Shown here: in pieces, positions 7,922 through 11,147 of the stretch
Numbering within the stretch: the first letter of the stretch is position 1
Layout of the letters: each line of letters begins with the position of its first letter
Origin: an uncultured bacterium
GTDB lineage: Bacteria; Bacillota; Clostridia; Lachnospirales; Lachnospiraceae
Direction of reading: 5' to 3'
Assembly (NCBI GenBank): GCA_905215405.1
Contig: CAJMQE010000107.1
Coordinates: forward strand, 1-11,147
DNA length: 11,147 nucleotides
Made by a program: the position numbers and the translations under genes
Notes under the pieces: generated by a model
Seen by the model: only the letters and a program-made list of their open reading frames with translations
Told to the model about the DNA's origin: nothing
Database searches by the model: none

Positions 7922-7948
7922 AGGCTGTCGAAAATGACAGCCTTTTTT
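7922..7948 (+). terminator. Rho-independent terminator
   Basis: AGGCTGTC (7922-7929) pairs with GACAGCCT (7936-7943) around GAAAAT, followed directly by a run of six T. It is the first terminator after pfkA, 294 nt beyond its stop codon. Confidence 0.85.
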
Positions 7949-7983
7949 ATATATGAAGAGTGAGCAGTTTCTTCATATATAAA
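7946..7983. repeat. 14-bp perfect inverted repeat overlapping the terminator T-run
   Basis: TTTATATATGAAGA (7946-7959) is the exact reverse complement of TCTTCATATATAAA (7970-7983), with a 10-nt loop GTGAGCAGTT. It shares three bases with the T-run of the preceding terminator and runs into the first unit of array 2. Confidence 0.8.
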
Positions 7984-8070
7984 TGTATAAACTATAAATG
8001 TATAAACTATAAATGTATAAACTATGAATGTATAAACTATGAATGTATAAACTATAAATTTATAAACGTA
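7981..8070. repeat. Tandem array 2: five 15-bp units plus one degenerate unit
   Basis: The unit RAATGTATAAACTAT starts at 7981, 7996, 8011, 8026 and 8041. The first three begin with A and the next two with G; apart from that base the five are identical. A decayed sixth copy, AAATTTATAAACGTA, spans 8056-8070. The unit is unrelated in sequence to array 1 but has the same length. There is no dyad within the unit and no sign of coding. Confidence 0.92.
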
Positions 8071-8090
8071 ATTTACAAACGGAAGAAATA

Positions 8091-8145
8091 AATAAAGTCT
8101 GTATCAGCCACTGAAAATATAGTGCGCGAATACAGACTTTAATTT
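8091..8145 (-). terminator. Terminator of the ECF transporter gene, possibly bidirectional
   Basis: AAAGTCTGTAT (8094-8104) pairs perfectly with ATACAGACTTT (8130-8140), with an inner CACT/AGTG helix (8109-8112 with 8121-8124). On the minus strand the stem is followed by TTTATTTATTTC, and on the plus strand by AATTTTTG, so it could act both ways. It begins 19 nt beyond the transporter stop codon. Confidence 0.75.
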
Positions 8146-8163
8146 TTGTTTGACACTAAAAAA

Positions 8164-8676
8164 CTATTGTTGCTTTAAAAAGCTGACATGAGAAAGAAGT
8201 GGCAGCATCAGACTGGAAATGATAAGACCGGACAGTCCCTGTACTACATTTGCAGGAACACTGGCCAGAGCCCCGCCTCCGTAGATACAAAGCTCGAATA
8301 GAAGATATCCACCTGCCACGATGATCGTTGAACAAATACCGCAGATCGCACATCTGAGCATCAGGTTATGTACGATCTTCTGCAATTTTGTAAAGACCAA
8401 TGCAACAACTACGGCAGTGAGTCCTTTTATAATAAATGTGGCTGGAACATAGAGCAGATAACCTCCCAGCAGATCGGAAAGGGCAGATCCAATACCTGCG
8501 GCAAGTCCTCCATAGACAGGTCCGAGAAAAATACCACATAATATTACGAAGGCATCACCAGGATGAATATAGCCGCTGGTTCCAGGTGTTGGAATTTTAA
8601 TGATCATGGTTGCAACGCAGACAAAGGCGGCGAAAAGTGCCGACAGTGTGAGTTTCTGTATTTTATTGTCTTTCAT
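8164..8676 (-). CDS. ECF-type vitamin transporter, substrate-binding (S) component
   Basis: A 170-residue integral membrane protein with about six hydrophobic segments (roughly 9-27, 41-55, 55-70, 73-98, 108-132, 141-165). S components bind a vitamin or precursor in the membrane and pair with the EcfA/EcfA'/EcfT module for ATP-driven uptake. Family-like signatures are the small-residue first helix SALFAAFVCVA, then GYIHPGDAF (35-43), FLGPVYGGLAAGIGSALSDLLGGY (50-73) and YVPATFIIKGL (76-86). This pattern recalls the ECF riboflavin-type S family (PF07155-like), whose members have several substrates, so the ligand is not assigned. GGAGG sits 7 nt before the ATG. No energy-coupling genes are nearby, so it probably uses a shared module encoded elsewhere. 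No vitamin riboswitch is recognised in its leader. It is the only minus-strand gene here and has its own terminator. Confidence 0.88.
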   Translation of the reverse strand: MKDNKIQKLTLSALFAAFVCVATMIIKIPTPGTSGYIHPGDAFVILCGIFLGPVYGGLAAGIGSALSDLLGGYLLYVPATFIIKGLTAVVVALVFTKLQKIVHNLMLRCAICGICSTIIVAGGYLLFELCIYGGGALASVPANVVQGLSGLIISSLMLPLLSHVSFLKQQ

Positions 8677-8727
8677 AATAAAGCCTCCATTTTCTTTGGG
8701 TTAGACACATTTTTTTTGATTAGGTCT

Positions 8728-8756
8728 ATCATAGCAGATAGATGGCTGTGCCGAAA
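8728..8756 (-). promoter_or_regulatory. Possible promoter of the ECF transporter gene
   Basis: On the minus strand, TGC-TATGAT is an extended -10 (8728-8736). TTTCGG (8751-8756) is a weak -35 at 17-nt spacing. The leader to the ATG would be about 45 nt. Confidence 0.4.
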
Positions 8757-8807
8757 TATCCAATTCCGCAAAAAAATACCATACCAGTTGGTGCCATTTC
8801 AGAAAAG

Positions 8808-8835
8808 ATACTATTCAAATGCCAGCGAATAGTAT
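8808..8835. repeat. 9-bp perfect inverted repeat
   Basis: ATACTATTC (8808-8816) and GAATAGTAT (8827-8835) are exact reverse complements separated by 10 nt. It lies between the divergent transporter and cysteine-cluster genes. It could be an operator or a small hairpin; there is no T-run, so it is not a terminator. Confidence 0.55.
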
Positions 8836-8962
8836 AGAATATAGAAAGAATTACGTGAAACCGATGTCTGTACCGTCCTGAAGTCGGAGAAATTGCTGAG
8901 GGATGGACAAGCTGTACAGAGTACAAAAAGGAGAATCGTAGGAATTAAGAATGGAGTAAGTA

Positions 8963-9613
8963 ATGAAAAGAAATGTAAGTCTTGATGAGATTTCAGATGG
9001 AAGATTATATGGACCAAATGATATGGTAAAAGCTGATTGCAACGACTGTACCGGTTGTTCTGCGTGTTGTCATGGAATGGGAACATCCATTGTACTAGAT
9101 CCATATGACATTTACCGCCTTTCTGCTCATTTGAAAATGAGTTTTGAACAGCTTCTGGCTGGTTATATAGAATTAAATGTTGTAGATGGTCTGATTCTGC
9201 CGAATTTGAAGATGACAGGAAATGACGAAAAATGTGCTTTTTTAAATGAAGAGGGTCGATGTAGTATTCATCCATATAGACCTGGAATTTGCAGACTGTT
9301 TCCACTGGGCAGATATTATGAGAATAATACGTTTCAGTATTTCCTGCAGGTTCATGAATGCAGGAATGAAAACAGGTCAAAAGTAAAGGTGAAGAAATGG
9401 ATCGATACCGAAGATCTGAAGGCGTATGAAAAGTATATCAGTGACTGGCACTATCTGTGTAAGGATGTGGAAGAACTGATTGCATCGACTACAGATGAAG
9501 CACTTGCGAAGAAATTTAACATGGGAATCCTCAGTGCATTCTACATGCAGCCATATCGTACAGAAGCAGATTTCTTTGCGCAGTTCTATGAGAGATTTCA
9601 AAAGATTAAATAA
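8963..9613 (+). CDS. CxxCxxCC cysteine-cluster protein (YkgJ family)
   Basis: A 216-residue cytoplasmic protein with the family signature C26-x2-C29-x2-C32-x2-C35-C36, then C91, C100, C110 (GRCSIHPYRPGICRLFPLGR) and C133. The family is annotated as a putative zinc- or iron-chelating domain (PF03692-like). The bound metal and biochemical role are not established for most members. The C-terminal third, residues about 146-216, is helical and lacks cysteine apart from one near 166. GGAG before ATG 8963 supports the start. The gene diverges from the ECF transporter gene. I see no clear promoter in the 286-nt gap and no clear terminator before the downstream repeat array. Confidence 0.85.
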   Translation: MKRNVSLDEISDGRLYGPNDMVKADCNDCTGCSACCHGMGTSIVLDPYDIYRLSAHLKMSFEQLLAGYIELNVVDGLILPNLKMTGNDEKCAFLNEEGRCSIHPYRPGICRLFPLGRYYENNTFQYFLQVHECRNENRSKVKVKKWIDTEDLKAYEKYISDWHYLCKDVEELIASTTDEALAKKFNMGILSAFYMQPYRTEADFFAQFYERFQKIK

Positions 9614-9650
9614 AGCATCAGCTCTATGAATGGATAACATTTATTATAAT

Positions 9651-9842
9651 GAATGAAATAACGTCTAGTACGATGAAGTAAATAGCATCTATTTCAATCA
9701 AATAAATAATATCTGTTAGATTGAAATAAATAATGTCTATGATAATGAATGAAATAACGTCTAATATAGTGAATGAAATAACGACTAGTATGATGATTGA
9801 AATAACGTTTGATACGATGAAATAAATAGCATCTATTATATA
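9651..9842. repeat. Tandem array 3: about eight degenerate units of 20-28 bp
   Basis: Units start near 9655, 9675, 9700, 9723, 9751, 9775, 9799 and 9819. Most begin GAAATAACGTCTA or AAATAAATARYATCT and end in a GATGAAT-like tail. The regular length is 24 bp (9751-9774, 9775-9798). Variants differ by about 4 bp, matching gain or loss of the GAAT/GATT tail. There is also a higher-order copy: 9655-9693 and 9799-9837 agree at 35 of 39 bases, 144 bp apart, which equals six 24-bp units. The minus-strand frame reads RYFIHY-like repeats without a ribosome binding site and is not called coding. Confidence 0.85.
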
Positions 9843-10086
9843 GAAGAAACACGATTTTTATGGAATATATATCCAATATTTTCGTGGTCAGTAACTAGTA
9901 TTATATGTCGAAAAACGGAATTTAGAAATGTTTGACAATTATGTCGAATTACGACGATCCTATGTGGGATCAGTGCAAATGACCACCGAAATATGAAATT
10001 GTGCAGACTATTTGAAATAATTGAATAAAAACCGAGCCGAAAAAGACGTGAAATAGTAATAAACAGAAATTGTGTGGAGGAATAAA
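9843..10086. other. AT-rich leader region of the RNA methyltransferase gene
   Basis: No gene is seen. A TTGACA occurs at 9932-9937 but has no -10 at normal spacing. Two TGTCGAA sequences lie at 9906-9912 and 9942-9948. A small GATCC/GGATC hairpin lies near 9956-9971. No promoter can be placed confidently. Confidence 0.5.
9906..9948 (+). promoter_or_regulatory. Pair of possible Spo0A boxes
   Basis: TGTCGAA at 9906-9912 and again at 9942-9948 match the Spo0A box core TGNCGAA, in the same orientation, 36 bp apart and bracketing a TTGACA hexamer (9932-9937). The motif is short and a further copy lies inside the terminator at 7927-7933, so chance is possible. Confidence 0.3.
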
Positions 10087-10869
10087 ATGATTACAAGTAC
10101 CAGTAATAGTCAGGTAAAACACCTGATCCAGCTTCAAAATAAAGCAAAAGTCAGAAGAGAAGACAGACAATTTGTCGTAGAAGGACTCAAAATGGTATCG
10201 GAAGCACCTGCGGACAGGGTCGTAAAAGTTTACGTTTCGCAGAGCTTCCACAGAAATAATGACGAAGCCTGTCAGAAATTAAAAGAAAAGCAGATCGAAA
10301 TGGAAGAAGTCAGCGATAGTGTATTCCAGCAGATGTCCGATACCAAGACACCACAGGGTATTCTTGCAATTGTAGAAATGCTTGCATATACCATTGAAGA
10401 TCTTCTTAGCGGTTGTCCATTTATCGCTGCAGTTGAAAATCTACAGGATCCTGGAAATCTTGGAACTATCATGAGAGCTGGAGAAGGTGCCGGTATCACA
10501 GGAGTGCTGATGAGTGCAGCAACGGTTGATATCTATAATCCGAAAACGATTCGTTCAACGATGGGGTCTATATTCCGTGTGCCTTTTGTCTATATGAAAG
10601 ATTTTGAAGGGGCACTGGGATACCTGCAGAAAAATGGTGTTAAACTTTATGCGGCACACCTGGATGGAAAGAATAGTTACACACAGGAAGATTATACGAC
10701 TCCGACAGCGTTTTTGATCGGAAATGAAGGCAATGGTCTGACAGAGGAAACGGCGCAGAAAGCAGATACTCTGATCAGAATTCCAATGTGTGGACAGGTT
10801 GAGTCTTTAAATGCAGCAATAGCGACATCAGTGCTGATGTATGAAGCAAAAAGACAAAGAGATCTGTAA
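10087..10869 (+). CDS. TrmH/SpoU-family RNA 2'-O-methyltransferase
   Basis: A 260-residue SAM-dependent enzyme that would methylate a ribose 2'-OH in rRNA or tRNA. ATG 10087 is preferred over an in-frame GTG at 10072, because the GGAGG ribosome binding site (10076-10080) lies between them. Residues about 1-100 are the small N-terminal substrate-binding domain (QFVVEGLKMVSEA, TPQGILAIVEM). The SPOUT catalytic domain has all three motifs: motif 1 N118-L-Q-D121-P122-G-N124-L-G126...R130, motif 2 FLIGNEGNGL (209-218), and motif 3 IPMCGQVESLNAAIA (232-246) with S240-L-N242. These motifs build the trefoil-knot SAM site. It resembles the RlmB/YsgA group by layout, but the exact nucleotide target cannot be told from sequence alone. 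Confidence 0.93.
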   Translation: MITSTSNSQVKHLIQLQNKAKVRREDRQFVVEGLKMVSEAPADRVVKVYVSQSFHRNNDEACQKLKEKQIEMEEVSDSVFQQMSDTKTPQGILAIVEMLAYTIEDLLSGCPFIAAVENLQDPGNLGTIMRAGEGAGITGVLMSAATVDIYNPKTIRSTMGSIFRVPFVYMKDFEGALGYLQKNGVKLYAAHLDGKNSYTQEDYTTPTAFLIGNEGNGLTEETAQKADTLIRIPMCGQVESLNAAIATSVLMYEAKRQRDL

Positions 10870-10938
10870 TTCTCTAAATACAGTTGTATTATCTCAATAT
10901 GGGCATAGAAGTAAAAAAGAAAATTGAAAAAAAATTAG

Positions 10939-10995
10939 TACCTGGTCAGTTGACCGCATGATTAGAAAATGCGCGAACTGACCGGGTATTTTTTT
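10939..10995 (+). terminator. Long-stem terminator of the methyltransferase gene
   Basis: TACCTGGTCAGTT (10939-10951) pairs with AACTGACCGGGTA (10976-10988) over 13 bp with one G-U pair. An inner CGCAT/ATGCG helix (10955-10959 with 10969-10973) tops it. A run of seven T follows (10989-10995). Confidence 0.85.
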
Positions 10996-11104
10996 GCTTT
11001 CGCCAATATCGTGGTTTGGATGAATTGTCAGACAAAAGGACATACATTTTAAATTCCTGCATATATTAAATATTAGTTAACAAATAAATACGTGCATATT
11101 CCGC

Positions 11105-11137
11105 AAAAACAGAGCACTCGCTCCGCATGAGCGGAGC
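11105..11137 (-). terminator. GC-rich palindrome, possible terminator of a convergent gene past the edge
   Basis: GCTCCGC (11120-11126) pairs perfectly with GCGGAGC (11131-11137) around ATGA. On the minus strand a short T5 tract (11105-11109 on the + strand, AAAAA) lies 10 nt beyond the stem. GAGCACT occurs directly repeated at 11112-11118 and 11134-11140. It may instead be an interspersed palindromic repeat cut by the window end. Confidence 0.4.
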
Positions 11138-11147
11138 ACTGTTCCGC

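Noticed and set aside
8677..8830. Vitamin riboswitch upstream of the ECF transporter gene
   Set aside because: No TPP, FMN, cobalamin or folate riboswitch core motifs are recognisable on the minus strand.
7731..9842. CRISPR array
   Set aside because: The repeats are head-to-tail without unique spacers of constant size, and no cas genes are present.
9694..9876. Minus-strand frame with RYFIHY-like repeats
   Set aside because: It is the translation of tandem array 3, with no start signal.

Overview
The window looks like chromosomal DNA of a low-to-moderate GC anaerobic Firmicute, most likely a Lachnospiraceae-type gut Clostridium. The reasons are strong AGGAGG-type ribosome binding sites, sigma-A-like promoters (TTGACT-18-TATAAT, TTGAAA-17-TAAAAT), a dnaE to pfkA gene order known from Clostridia, and protein sequences that read as clostridial. 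The family assignment is inferred, not searched.

Layout, left to right. (1) Positions 61-2742 form an AT-rich, accessory-looking block on the + strand: a secreted protein gene (61-897) broken by one in-frame TAA, an unrecognised gene (920-1987) broken by one in-frame TGA, and an intact LytTR-type response regulator (2041-2742), closed by a strong terminator (2764-2799). (2) Positions 2905-7628 are core housekeeping: a good promoter and a 5'-terminal stem-loop, then dnaE (DNA polymerase III alpha, 3037-6522), a second promoter, and pfkA (ATP-dependent 6-phosphofructokinase, 6654-7628). (3) Positions 7629-8163 carry no recognisable gene: two unrelated 15-bp tandem-repeat arrays, a 10-bp-stem hairpin, a rho-independent terminator, an overlapping 14-bp perfect inverted repeat, and a terminator facing the next gene. 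(4) A minus-strand gene (8164-8676) encodes the membrane substrate-binding subunit of an ECF vitamin transporter. (5) A + strand gene (8963-9613) encodes a CxxCxxCC cysteine-cluster protein of the YkgJ type, followed by a third tandem array with units of about 24 bp (9651-9842). (6) A TrmH/SpoU-family RNA 2'-O-methyltransferase (10087-10869) is followed by a long-stem terminator. The last bases hold a GC-rich palindrome that may terminate a convergent gene beyond the right edge.

How the genes relate: dnaE and pfkA probably have separate promoters. The regulator at 2041 sits 53 nt after the broken pair and is probably co-transcribed with it, although no histidine kinase is in the window. The transporter subunit, cysteine-cluster protein and methyltransferase look like independent units.

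No clearly new biological system is evident. The most unusual points are the two adjacent genes each stopped by a single in-frame nonsense codon, and three different AT-rich minisatellites with periods divisible by three, all in gene-free stretches within about 2.1 kb.
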